The notes beneath the pieces were generated by a model that worked only from the letters and a program-made list of their open reading frames with translations, made no database searches and was not told the DNA's origin. A DNA stretch of 64,000 bases from Incurvaria masculella (taxonomy: Eukaryota; Arthropoda; Insecta; Lepidoptera; Incurvariidae). The stretch's first letter is position 1; each line of letters begins with the position of its first letter. Below, piece after piece: positions 51,068 to 63,235 of the stretch. The position numbers and the translations under genes were made by a program. The stretch covers positions 16,634,501 to 16,698,500 of the forward strand of contig OX335641.1 of NCBI GenBank assembly GCA_946894095.1. The letters are read 5' to 3'.

Positions 51068-51232
51068 GCAACAAATATCTGTGTTTGCATGCTTTTGTTT
51101 TTCAGTAAATATATCCTGGGCAGTGTATATTCTCTGTCTTGGGTAAAACCACAGAAGAAACAAAATGTGTAGGTATAATCTCCTTCAGATTTGTCAAGAA
51201 AATAAATACGCGCAGACACAGATATTTGTTGC
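51068..51232. mobile_element. 165-bp MITE-like element with 17-bp perfect inverted ends
   Basis: GCAACAAATATCTGTGT (51068-51084) and its exact reverse complement (51216-51232) bound a 165-base segment without coding. The same end motif (GCAGACACAGATATTTGTTG) appears once more at 58651-58670 next to the ACGG repeat, which marks it as a dispersed family. Confidence 0.72.
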
Positions 51233-51360
51233 TTAGTATTAGATATTAAGATCGATGAAATTATAGCATAGGTTTTATAATTATTAGTAACCTACGTTTG
51301 TATGCGTTTGCGTACCGTTACAGATTTGAATAAGCATGTACTTAGGACCCGTAATCAAAT

Positions 51361-51560
51361 AGTTAACTAGTGAGGAGGTGCTAACCGTATGGTCTCTTAT
51401 ACGAGAAGTCGTGGGTTGAATCAAACCACTTTCTTTCACTTTCCGAGCTCGATAAGTACATTTTACCACGAATGCGCTTTGCTCCATGGTTCGGAACCAG
51501 CCCGCCCGGGTTGGTGCCTTCATATTGGAAGAAATATAGTCGGGCCAGTAACCAAGCAAT
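51361..51560 (+). repeat. Possible tRNA-derived SINE
   Basis: GAGGTGCTAACCGTATGG resembles a box A and GTGGGTTGAATCAAAC a box B about 40 bases later, as in pol III SINE heads. The sequence downstream is not recognised. No second copy was confirmed in this window. Confidence 0.35.
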
Positions 51561-53068
51561 GTCCATTCAAAGAGCCTCAGACAGGGGAAGTCTTGGCAAA
51601 ACTTATCTTTGCCTACTCCCCGGGGGATGATGGGTGATGATATGTGAGTACGTTACATTTCACTCTCCAAGTACCGCATTCATCAGTGTGGTCGCGGGGT
51701 TCGACCCACGCCGTATCACCGTTTCACATGAACTCGTATACAAATATGTGAAGTGAACAAAGCTAGACCACCTTTATTTTCATAACTGGTTTTGTCCGTC
51801 GCCTCGTTTTTCTGCATTCGCCAATAGTCGAGACGTTGGCCTTATGTGACGCCTTTATTTTATATTTGCTATCTTAGCACGGTCGAGATCATGTTTTAGG
51901 CTATTTAAGCGTACAACTTTGACCTTACAATGATGTAAAAATAAATTAGGAGATCAAGAGATTTTCTCGAAAGTGTTAAATCATGTATCGTTCATCTTTA
52001 AGTCCAATATTGTGAATATTCACTCACATTATTGATTAGTGCGGATTTCACTTAACTTAAGTTGCAAATTTTTTCAATACGTACACATAAACATTCCTAG
52101 TGTCTAGAAACAATATTAATTACATACGAGTGCTGAGCTTGTGCAACATTATCCTTAAGAAGACGGGAGACGGGAACGGGTGATTATTATCCGTGAATAT
52201 TATTTTTCCGTGAGACCTAACGATGATTTTCAGTTTCTTAAAATAGAAAATATACCAAACGTTATTGTATATGGTATCTTTCGGATACTATTACCTGTAT
52301 TACTGTATACTATTGTATTTGTGTTATGTCAAAATTAAGCCTCCATATTAAAAAAAACAAAAAAACCACAATAAGGCCACTATACATTTGAACAATATAG
52401 GAAAATATATTAATTAATTTAATTATTTATAGAGGTTGTTACTTCAGGAAATTCGTTAAATTCTGCAGACAAAATTCAAAAACTAAACTTAAGCTTGTAA
52501 CATTTAACGCTGATGTTAAAATATGACAAAATCCAAGTACAATGCATAGATTACGAATAAACAATACAATACAACGACGTTAGATGGAGTTTTTTAATTA
52601 ATCATGTAAAATCTTTTAATTGACTCCAAAATGTTATCGATGTTATATATCGATGTACACAAAGGGTGTACTTTTCACTATGTACTTGCGGACGTGTATT
52701 ACAACCCTGTATAGTTTGTGTGTCAGTAAAAATATTTTTATAAGCTTATTATTGCCCTTTTTTAATCGTCTTTCTTTTAATTGCCATTTTAAACAAATGT
52801 AACTACTTTTAGAATATTCTAAGGTTTCAAGACGAATCTAGTCTCGTTTCTAGGCGTAGGCGTTCTGGATCGTGCTCCCAATAGCGCTGATCTGCATAGC
52901 CCGGATGGCGCGCCCGGTCCGGATTTACTACTGATTTCACGGATACACGTGATGAATACCCGGTTAGTGTATTGCTCTAGGCGCTATCTCCTGCAGCATA
53001 TTATATTACAATATTTTATGTAAGCGGCGATCGATCCATTTTGACACTTCTTTTCTTCCGATAGCAAC

Positions 53069-53618
53069 TTAAGGTGGCCCAACCCGCTCATCTCCCCATA
53101 CAAACGGGGCAAGAAGATCACGCCAATATTTCTTATCAGAGATCCCAAATTTTGCTCAAAACAGCTTTATTTGATCGAACTAGATGTCTGATGACCGTTG
53201 GCATTGTAAAATTGTGTTTGGTTTCTAAGTTATACGGTCCGAAAGTTCGAATTTTTCGCGCGTTTTATACAATAACTTTGGTGGTTTATTACGCAATGAT
53301 AAAGTAAGAAAATCTTAAAAAGATTAGTCATCAGGCATAGCTAATTTAATCAAGATTTATAATCTATTTGGTTTTTGTTATATTTTTTACTACAGCGGTC
53401 GTGGTTTACTTTTAGCTATAAGTCGTTTTGAAATCAACATTTTCGTAAATCTTACCAAATCATACACTATGCACATTATCTTTTTTGTGGACATGTTGCA
53501 TCTTCCTCATCACAGAGCCTGTCTTTTTCTTTGAAACAGAGAAGGTTCCAGAGCGCAACATCACGGTTTTGTACAGTGCCCGCGAATGAGTTAGTCCCGC
53601 CGGGTTGGGCCACCTTAA
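53069..53618. mobile_element. piggyBac-like MITE (TTAA target site, 14-bp inverted ends)
   Basis: TTAA (53069-53072) is followed by GGTGGCCCAACCCG (53073-53086). The exact inverse CGGGTTGGGCCACC (53601-53614) is followed by TTAA (53615-53618). This 546-base body with TTAA on both sides is the insertion pattern of piggyBac-superfamily elements. There is no transposase, so it is non-autonomous. Its left 260 bases are shared, inverted, with 3289-3552. Confidence 0.85.
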
Positions 53619-54840
53619 GTGGCTCCAGTCCGAGAATACCGAGGGCGAGGTCTCTTTGACTTTCACCGAATTATAATTACTAGTTATATATTTAAAAGTG
53701 ACAGCAATTGAGATGCGTATGCTATAGTAGTTTGGGTATGAAGAGTGAACGGGTGACGAAAGAATGACGAAACAAATTTACAGATCAGAATTGAGTGCAA
53801 GTGTCGTGCCCGTGGTCCCTCGTAGTTGTGGTGCGGATAAGGGGAACGCACCACAACTAGATTGTTGTTAAACATCATAAAAGTAGGTACGTAGAACTTG
53901 TAATCGTAAAGCATTTATGGAAAGAAGTATGTCCGTAGAGTAAACTAAATAAGAAGCTGTGATAGAACCGTATGGCGCTGTAAATTTACTATTTACTTTC
54001 ACTAAATCTATGTCAACTCTGACATTCTCTCCACAGCCATGTACAAAATCACTTCTTTACCTATCAATAACGCATAAACTGCGTTGATTATTTTGCACTA
54101 GAAGAATTATGAAGATCATCTGTAGTTTTCCGGGACAACATGGATGCACGATAAGGCAACGTAGACGAGGTGGACTGCAGTAGTAGCCAGTCGTCAGTCA
54201 GTCAGAGTTGTCCGATGAAAACGTGCGATGGAACAGCGAGTGCGCTGTATGGGACCAGGGACCTCGTTTTATTTGTCATCGATTACTGGCAATACTATTT
54301 TATATGCCCCATCGTCTTTTATGAGGCATGTTGCAATTTGGAAAAATAGCCATATAATGAAACGTTATCTCTTAATTATTCCTTTTATTTACCATACAAA
54401 CATTTTCTAGAATATTTTATTCTCATTAAAATCATATAATCCTTCTTTGAAAAATGTTAAATGATTCATATAACAAAAAATATATACAAACAAAATAACT
54501 ATGGCATAGTATTTAATGCAAATAACTTGAAGGTTGATATTTAAAAGACTTCGCTAATGAAAAATCTAAATTGCGAAGATAAGCACCCAATTCGAACCAT
54601 CCATTACTACAAGTACATAATATCCATTCGCGTTTACGAAATCTCCTCATATTTCAGATCACGTCTTCTTCATTTAGGGAGACACCGCAAAAAGTCCACA
54701 TCATTAGGCACCAAAACCAGTACCTCGCTGAAGATACGTCTTACTCAGAGCGCATGTCCACATAAATAAGACGCCACAAGCTGTACTAGTGAAATATTAG
54801 ATGCAAACGAACGCGCTATGGGCAAAAATGTCGCCGTATT

Positions 54841-54900
54841 TACATACAAACATGGACCCAGGACGGAGCCCTGTGGCACTCCTACCGACTTGCTTAGTTG
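54841..54900 (-). pseudogene. Short reverse transcriptase relic
   Basis: The minus strand of this 60-base stretch reads SKSVGVPQGSVLGPCLYV, containing the highly conserved GVPQGSVLGP block of LINE reverse transcriptases. Nothing recognisable extends on either side. It is a dead fragment. Confidence 0.7.
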
Positions 54901-56245
54901 TTAGCTAACTATAAACCTTCATAGGTATTGTGCGTATGAACATGCATGATTAGGTGTAATTTATTCATACTTAAAATAATATATCGTATGTTAAAGAACT
55001 ACGAATGTAAATCATTTTAATATCTCGAGATATTTAGCGAAAGTTTGTCAATGATTTTGATACCTATACCAAAGTAATTTAAATGCCATCAACCGCGCTG
55101 GCTCACATTTAAAGGATATTTGAAATTAATGTTAATAAATTAGGGCATTAATTTTATTAATTGCTTCATTTGCCTCGATCATTACCTGCTTATTCATTTG
55201 CTATAGCTTAGATGTGAAAAGTATAGAGAATGCTGGTTTGTGAACGGTGGCCACTAATGGGAAAGCCGGGTAGCCAAACAAATGCGTATCGACGCGACGG
55301 TCTTGTCCCACTTTCCTGGTTGTTTAATAATGGTGGTCGATTAATATTGTGAGAATGGACCGTCGTATTTATATCTCGTTTTGAAGCAACAATTGCGATA
55401 CTAAATTGATATTAATAAACATTAATACACCCTTTGTGTTTAGACCCATATTGTGCCAAAACTTTTCACTTTCACCTGTACAAATGTATAATATTTGGCG
55501 AAAGGGTTGTGTCTATCATAATCCTTGATGCAAACTTTTGTTATCTATGTGCAAAATGACTTTATTTTACACATGTATTCAATAATTGCTTGACTACTGT
55601 ATAGTCGTTATTATAATTGTTTAACCTCTTAAAGTAATCGATTGGTATATTAAGTTGGACTTTACGTCTGATAGCAGCATACAAATAATATGTCATTTTG
55701 ATTGCATCAGTGCTCTATTACAATTTCAATAAAGTTGCGGAAAACATATTTTGCCAATGTTAGATAGCAAACTGTTCACCGCCATGTTACCTCCAGCCTA
55801 GACAGACCGTATAAATAAATGAACTCTCCGGGAGGCACAGTTAGCGCGTTAATTTCATTTGCATCCGTGACATAAACGAATTAACGTCGCTGCTGGTTGG
55901 CCTCACTTCCCCTTTGCGGCGACATCGTCAATGCACCTATAGCGCGATATTATGCAAATAAATGTAGGAAAACACATTAGAGAATGGTGGGCAGTGATAT
56001 ATCTAGCAGCAGGCACCGAGCGAGGCACCGAGAATGTGGGACCTAATGACAGTGGTTTAAGAATTTAAACACTAAGTACATTTATGGGTTCAAAATCCAA
56101 AGAACAAGCCCAGACGACAAGATTGAATAAACGCAGGAAATGACCATAGAAAATGAAAACAATTTGTGATTGATATGAGTACTATTGACATGTGATTGAA
56201 CTCGCTAGTCACTCTATCATGAAGTCTTTAACATTCTGTCTTTAA

Positions 56246-58056
56246 CATATGTATAAACGAGGGAACTTATCCAGATGAATTGAAAATTGCAAAGATTATA
56301 CCAGTTTTTAAAAAGGGTGATAATAAAGATGTATCTAACTATAGGCCTCTCTCAATACTATCACCCATTACTAAAATATTTGAAAAAATCATAGCCAGAA
56401 AATTGATGTGTTTTTTGAAAAAAAAAATATTTTGACTAGCAAACAAAACGCATATAGAAAAGATAAATCAACAACAAAAACAATAAAAGAACTTGTAGGA
56501 AATATAATAGATAAGTTGGATGATAAAAAGAAATGTGCTGGTCTATTCTGTGATCTGAGCAAAGCCTTTGATTGCGTAAATCACTCCATACTATTGAAAA
56601 AACTGGAATATTACGGTGTTCGAGGACCGCCACTGAACTTGCTCAGATCATACTTGACAAACAGACAACAATACGTTGAAATTAGTAGTTATACTAAAAA
56701 TGGAACTAGAATACAGGTACAGTCCGACAAAGAAACAATACAATATGGTGTCCCACAAGGGTCAGTGTTGGGTCCCTTATTGTTCTTAGTGTATATAAAT
56801 GATCTTCCCAATCAACTCACTAAGAGTGATGCATATTTATTTGCGGATGATACTAGTTGCACTGTACACGGAAACACAACTCACGATTTGTTTAAGAATA
56901 TGAACATAACATTAAACGAATTGTCGAATTGGTTTTACCACAATAACTTGAAATTAAATAAAGATAAGAGCCAACATATGATTTATAAAATGAAAAATAA
57001 AACAGTAGAAGATGAAGAAATAGAGAACTTTCCTTTCAAAAAAGTGGACAAAATAACATTTCTAGGAGTCATAGTCGAAAGCAATCTAAACTGGAAATCA
57101 CAAATAGAAAAAGTATCAAAAAAACTTGCTAACGCCTGCTATGCACTAAAAACTATAAGAAAATACACAAACATAGAAACATTAAAAACTGTATACTTTG
57201 CATACTTTGAGTCAATTCTGCGATATAGCTTGGAAGTGTGGGGAGGAAGTAGAGAAATAACTAAAATACTTAAATTTCAAAAAAAGGCACTCAGAATAAT
57301 CACTTTTTCGAAATGGGACGAAACATGCAAACCAATTTTTAGAGAACACAAAATTCTTACCGTAACTGGTATGTATATTTTTCAATTATGTACAAATACC
57401 CATAAAAACATAAATAATATAGTTAAACAAGGAGATCAACAAAATAAATATGTATTAAGAGATAGATTAAAGCTATCAGTTCCCCCAGCTAGAACAAAAC
57501 TCAAGGCAAACAGTTTTAACTCACTATCGATTAAGATGTTCAATAAATTGCCAAACGAAATGAAGACCATTGAAAATACCAAGTTGTTTGAGCGAGAGCT
57601 GAAGGATTTTTTGATAAGAAACTCATTTTATACGCTTAATGATTTCTTTAACATGGCTAGTAAATGAACAGTTTTTGAAACCTACGTAAGTTAAAATCAT
57701 TCAAATGAGTTTTAATGAATACTTTTATTTTGCCTATTTTATTATTTGAACTATACCTGCTCAGTGATTTGATTCTAAATTTTGAAATTGTTCCCAATCA
57801 ATTCTATGAAACGGATATGTTAATAATTTTATGGTTTTTTTTTAAATTACAAATTATATTTTTATTTCTAATATTTGAGCTGCACTTATATGATGATTTT
57901 AACTTCCCTATACTTTTTAAGAAATGTTGAATTGTATTTATGATTAATGTGTGATGTTGAATTATTTGATTGTTTAATGTATTGTTTGAAATTGAATTGT
58001 GATTGAAATGTTCTCATACTAAACGGTATTAATGAACTATTAAATAAATAAATAAA
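56246..58056 (+). mobile_element. 5'-truncated LINE (CR1/Jockey-type) with TAAA tail
   Basis: Similarity to RT starts abruptly near 56246 (CINEGTYPDELKIAKI) and proceeds through NYRPLSILSPITKIFEKI. A frameshift occurs in an A-run around 56418-56428, then the frame is open to 57667. It ends in an AT-rich 3' UTR and a (TAAA)n tail at 58040-58056. Truncated 5' end plus short-repeat tail is the normal result of target-primed reverse transcription. It is on the opposite strand to ds. Confidence 0.88.
56408..57667 (+). pseudogene. LINE reverse transcriptase, truncated, mostly open
   Basis: 419 codons from the first Met after the frameshift. It contains GLFCDLSKAFDCVNHSIL (catalytic Asp block), YGVPQGSVLGPLLFLVYIND and YLFADDTSC (catalytic Asp pair), then a long C-terminal thumb and extension typical of Jockey/CR1 elements (SVPPARTKLKANSFN and KLPNEMKTI). 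The endonuclease and the first RT motifs are lost by 5' truncation, and the A-run frameshift separates motif NYRPLS from this frame. It cannot be autonomous. Confidence 0.85.
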
Positions 58057-58261
58057 GACCCGGGAATAGTCCGCCGGAAGACCGACGAATGTCTATTGAT
58101 GCATTCAACTACGCGATGGAGATCAACATAGCAGATCAATATGTTTATTTTGTCCTAGAACTTGAAATCACCCCAGCACACGGAAAAGTTGGTGTTGGCA
58201 CCGACAAAGAAACCAAATTTCTATCAAAATTTGTTTTTGATTTCATTTGATTCGGTTTAGA

Positions 58262-58647
58262 TAAAAAAACCAAAAAACCGGCTAAGTGCGAGTCGGACTC
58301 CCACACGAAGGGTTCCGTACCATCGTACAAGATTTAACATAAAAAATGACGATTTTTGTATGGGACCCCCCTTTAATTTTTATTATTTTTTGATGTTACC
58401 TATTTGTTGTTATAGCGGCAAAATAAATACATACTCTGTGAAAATTTCAGCTGCCTACCTATTACGGTTCATGAGATACAGCCCTGTGACAGACGGACGG
58501 ACGGACGGACGGACCGACGGACGGACGGACGGACCGACGGACGGACGGACGGACGGACGGACGGACGGACGGACGGACAGACGGACGGACAGCGGAGGCT
58601 TAGTAATAGGGTTCCGTTTACACCCTTTGGGTACGGAACCCTAAACA
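58262..58647 (+). repeat. ACGG-microsatellite-bearing interspersed repeat (plus orientation)
   Basis: The left part AAACCGGCTAAGTGCGAGTC and the right end GGTACGGAACCCTAAA bound the copy. It is the reverse complement of the repeat at 37278-37570. The centre holds an ACGG/GGAC array at about 58485-58585, roughly 25 units with a few ACCG interruptions. The repeat body is conserved, which shows that the microsatellite is an internal part of the family and not a separate event. Confidence 0.9.
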
Positions 58648-58992
58648 CGTGCAGACACAGATATTTGTTGCTTGACATGAGATAAAATCGATTCAATTGG
58701 AATAGTTCTTTTCAAAACGATTAAGTAGTAAACTACGGTTGTATGGGGAGCATAGCTTACGGCCCATTCTTAACGAAAAAGACAAACTGTTCAAGTGAGC
58801 ACAGGTTGTGATAAAGTTGACTCATAGGGGTTCACATAATATATGTAGCTCCAGTCGGTAAATTGTGGTCGTCCATATGAAATATATTTATAGAAGAATG
58901 GTCGCTTCCACACATGTTATAAATGGAGCGTAAATGCTCTCTGATATGATGCAAAATTGTGCGAAAGTCATCTTTCATTCTTTGTTATTTAG

Positions 58993-59138
58993 GGAATGTG
59001 GTATGTATAATGACGTGAAGCAAGGACACATTAACTAAAGAAAGAGCCCTGTAAAAATAACTACTTTATGAATATACTGCAATGCTGGACCCGAACCAGC
59101 AAAACATACCAATCTCGTCTACCAATTTCGCCACCTGC
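58993..59138 (-). repeat. tRNA-derived SINE, copy 2
   Basis: Minus-strand head AGCAGGTGGCGAAATTGG carries box A TGGCGAAATTGG, and box B GGTTCGGGTCC follows 36 bases later. The body matches 37793-37960 (GCAGTATATTCATAA, CAGGGCTCTTTCTTTA). This copy has the better box B, copy 1 the more tRNA-like spacing. Both are in the same orientation as ds. Confidence 0.75.
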
Positions 59139-60185
59139 TTTATACCCATACCATTTCGGTGGCATTGTTCGTTTTACACCGTCCTTACGGCTCGAGGTAC
59201 CCTTAAATATCTTCTTGAAAAGTCACCAGTCGATGAGCTTTATTATTGGTTGTAGTGGCTTAGTTCTTTTTGACTCCGCCCCAACGTCTAATGCCACTTA
59301 TTAACCTACTGACCACAAGCTTAAATAAAATTATTGGTTTCACACCTGGATCCGATTTCCCGGTGAGAGTGGCATTAGAGAGATAAATAGCAACGGCACT
59401 TCTAGTTGCCGTGTTGTGACAGTTGGCAGGGGCCGCCCGCTACCACTGTTGAGTGCAGGCTGGCAACGCGCTTACAACGTCTTATCCCACGGATGTTGAC
59501 ACGATACTCTAGTTTGTCAGGCGGATTTATGACGTGCTTAGCACATGTGTTATTAATTAATTATTTTACTTTTGTGAGCATTATTTTAACTGTTTGGAGC
59601 TTTGTATAGACGAAATGTGCAACAATAATAGTTAGGTAATGAAGCATTATCATCGGGTGCATAAAATGTAAGAGATGAAAACAAAATAATAGCTTACTAC
59701 TTCAAGCTGTACACAAGACTTACACAGCTCTAGTGTCATTAATATCAAAATCGTGGTACATAAACAGTGAAAACGATAAAAAATAGCTTCTGAACATAAA
59801 ACATATCTATGTATACATTTCCGTGTGCTTGTTATTTATACCAAGATAAAAACATGAAAACTGGTTTCACCTTCTAGTGAGGAATGTATACAAAAGTTTT
59901 GTAAATGGAGCAATTAATAAATTTGATATCTACTTATTTATCACCTTGTCCAAGAACAACGAAGAATATAATATGACAAACGGCTGGTATCAAGTCATCA
60001 TTTAACTCTGTAATCATGTAATCCGAACCAGACAATTACGTTTTGTCGAGGATATGGCGCGGAACGGATTGGCGCGAATGAAGATAATCTTTAGGCCTTC
60101 TTGCACACATTTTTATATTCAGTCTTACTTTAATAAAGGGATGCGATCAATGATAGTCTATGCTCATACATGTGTCGGAAATAGA

Positions 60186-60402
60186 AAACCACTGAACCAA
60201 TTTTGATGAATTTCGGACTAGAGATGGTCTGAACCTTGGAAAGTACATAGGCTACCTTTTGTGGCAAAAATTAACTCGAAGGCGGTTTAATAGGGGATGA
60301 AAGTTTGTATGGGGAACTCATATTATATCCAGGAAATAAGTCTGCCAGACGTCTGTCCAAAACGACATTGACCCGGGCGGAGCCGGGTACCTCAGCTAGT
60401 AG
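60186..60402 (-). repeat. CR1/SINE-type interspersed repeat copy
   Basis: The plus-strand text ends CGACATTGACCCGGGCGGAGCCGGGTACC TCAGCTAG (split here), the reverse of the start of the copy at 49288. It shares ACATAGGCTACCTTTTGTGG and ATCCAGGAAAT with 19980-20166. Non-coding. Confidence 0.75.
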
Positions 60403-62690
60403 GTATACGAAGAGGTAATTTTTAAAACAAAATATTTTACTCCCGCCCTTAGTGCACGGAACGCACTCAGCTGTTGTCACGCCCTTAAGCCCCCCTGTGG
60501 AAAAGGAATGTTCACACCGCCATATAACATAAACACTTATTCATAAAAACGGCGCGATGCGAGCGACGATAGCGGCACCGGACGCCAGCAGCCGTTTTTC
60601 GACAACTCACGTATCAAAGAAATCTCTGTGAAAGATTACGAACAATGAGGGAGGCGCTTTTTGTCCGCTCTCGCGGGGAATGGGAGGTGTAATTGATATC
60701 GTATATTACGAAGATTTGTGTTGAACGCGGAGCGTACGTTAAGGCGCTTCGATACAACGTACTAATCTGCATAATACATGTATTTCACGGCCCGGTCTAT
60801 GTACGTTTTCTAAGGACATATCTTTTTATGGAAATAATAAGGTCAATTCAAGTATGGTCCCTCACGTCCGAAAGCGCTCGCTCTAGCGCATTGGTCTCCA
60901 CGAGGATGCAACTTTGTCAATCCCTCAAATGACCTGTCTTTCGATTTGTTATGACGTGTCAACTAGGTACTGTTTTTTCTGCTTTTAGGAGCAGGATTCT
61001 TTTGGCAGCATTAGATCATGCGGTTTTTGGAACGAGGCTCCTTAACACGCCTTGCGGTAGGAGTTGACTGGTAGAAATCGTCACGTAATTTCGCTTTGTG
61101 CTCCCTTAATCGGATTTTCACTCTCTATCTCTGTCTCTTTCTATAATATACGAGTTGCTGTATACGTGCCAGCATCGATGTTTGAAAAGGCGTAAGGAAT
61201 TTTGTTTCTGACGGGGGTCCCCCGACCGCACACGTTTTTTACTATAAATGTTACCAAACATATTAATTTATAAGTAAACAAATATGATTGGAAGGTTATG
61301 AAGGGTAAATGCGCCTTAATAATTAAAGTTTAGTCAGAAAATGATGTGTGGGATTGGGATGTCATTAACATTTTTTAACGATAAAAGTTCCATTACTTTG
61401 ACCCCGTGCACTGTTTCACGAATAACGACGAATGAATTGCCTAATTTGATTAATTATACAAAAACCAACGTTTTGCCCGCTATTTGAAAGGGCAAGGCCG
61501 AGTTTATTAGGGATCGCTCCAATCATGTCTCGGTCGTGATAAATTCAAGTATGAATTATTAAAGTTTTCCGTGGTCTTATTTTTGGGTTAACATTAAAAA
61601 AGACGCCTCGTTAATAACCGATTTGGGACACTATGTAAGTAGAAGAATCCTGAGGCCCTCTTACGAGTTACAAATCACCTATCGAAATTTCGCTGAGCTC
61701 TTAGTCTCCACAGATTTATACCATTGAATAGAGCAGGCATACGAGGGATACACAAAATCGCCGTCCAAGGGGTTGTATATCTTTGTAGATACATATTTTC
61801 AACACATTTACATAATTGAATATTTCTACACAAATTTAAAAATCCAGTACCATCCATTAGTATTTCTCCCAATCGCCTGCTCTACTCTATGGTGTAAACC
61901 TGCGGAAACGAAGAGCTTAGCGAAATTTCGATAAATATGTGAAGCTCGTAATAGGGCCTCAGGTCCCATCGTTAAAACAAATACCGGCAATTGTAAGCGT
62001 GGCCTTACAATAGAAAAAAGGTTCTTGCTTTTCGCGCTCAACACAATAATTCCCATGATGATGCTATCTCTACCAGGTCTTGATCGATTTGTCCACCAAT
62101 TATGAGCAAAAATGCCCAAGCTTCTTGCGCTAAACAACTAATATGATGATCTTTTCACGTCAAGGTCATTATCGATTTGTGTACTTAATTGTAGAATCCA
62201 ATGCCCGGCGATGTAATAAGATTTCTGCAGTTGTCACTGTTCCTCGCATAAGCTGAAAGGGTCCGCTTTATAGCCCTCCACACCAGACTAAGTGATTGCT
62301 CATAGATTGTGAATTTAATTGAAACATCTCGGATTATAGGTCGCCAGGCGGTTCGTTAACCGCGAAGGAGTAACGGGCTGTCATCGCATCCGCCATTTTC
62401 TATCTATATACTCCATCGCGGTAGTGCAGGGGAGATAAGGTAAATATGGTGTTTCATTTTACACCGCATTCTCTGAAGGCGGAGCCGATGTGTCTACCGA
62501 GACGCTATGAGATACGGAGAATACAGTTTGAACTATTACAGAGCATTCAATATGCAGGTTGACATTTTAATAATAGACCCAATAAAAACAGAACGACTTT
62601 TGTGTAAGTCGCTCTATTGGCAGATAAAGTTTAACATAAGAAGCTATAAAAATATTACTGTCGATGTTTTCGTGTTAAGCTATATTGAGA

Positions 62691-62905
62691 ACTAGCTGAG
62701 GTACCCAGCGCCGCTCGGGTCAATTTAATTTTGCATATTCACTCGAGCGGCGTTTCTAAATTTCCAAACTGCACAGGATAACCCGCAGGACTATTCTGAA
62801 GATCGCCTTAAGCATTTTCTTCAAAATCGGTCCTGCTGTTTTGGAGTCCATAAAAAAAGATGCAAACAAATTCACACACATCGATTTAATATACTCGTAG
62901 AATTA
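62691..62905 (+). repeat. CR1/SINE-type interspersed repeat, diverged copy
   Basis: It opens ACTAGCTGAGGTACCCAGCG, like 49288, and then diverges. It ends in TTTAATATACTCGTAGAAT, a tail like those of the other members. Intermediate text (AAGCATTTTCTTCAAAATCG) is not shared with them, so this is either a different subfamily or a mosaic. Confidence 0.6.
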
Positions 62906-63109
62906 GAAGATACATATTACACATAGATATTTTATAAACAAAAACAAGTTAGCGTACTTTACGCAGGTACTTATTTAAATAATCAATTTGAAATATGGAA
63001 CAACGTGGCATCTTCAAGGACGGGTGCGTTTTCTAAATTTAGAATAGTTCATCTTCGAGAACCAATTCCGGAGTTCTCCGAAATTGCATTTTGACAGGAT
63101 TGAGTAATT

Positions 63110-63235
63110 AGCGGTGTCGTCCGCGAGATGTCGCTACGCCGGCGGCGGCACGTAATTGCCGCGCGTTTCGTGCGCAACGCGCCCGCGAACTTTTTGCGCG
63201 CGCGCGTGCTTTTTGCTCGCGGCGATAATGGGAAT
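63110..63235. other. CpG-rich island directly before the tandem array
   Basis: About 125 bases of very CpG-rich sequence (GCCGGCGGCGGCACG, GTGCGCAACGCGCCCGCG, GCGCGCGCGTGC) in AT-rich surroundings. It ends where the AT-rich tandem units begin. No open frame with recognisable content. Confidence 0.55.

Noticed and set aside
58469..58696. TDGRTDGR-type repeated protein from 58490-58590 and its RPSVRPSV antisense
   Set aside because: It is the translation of the ACGG microsatellite in a non-coding repeat family.
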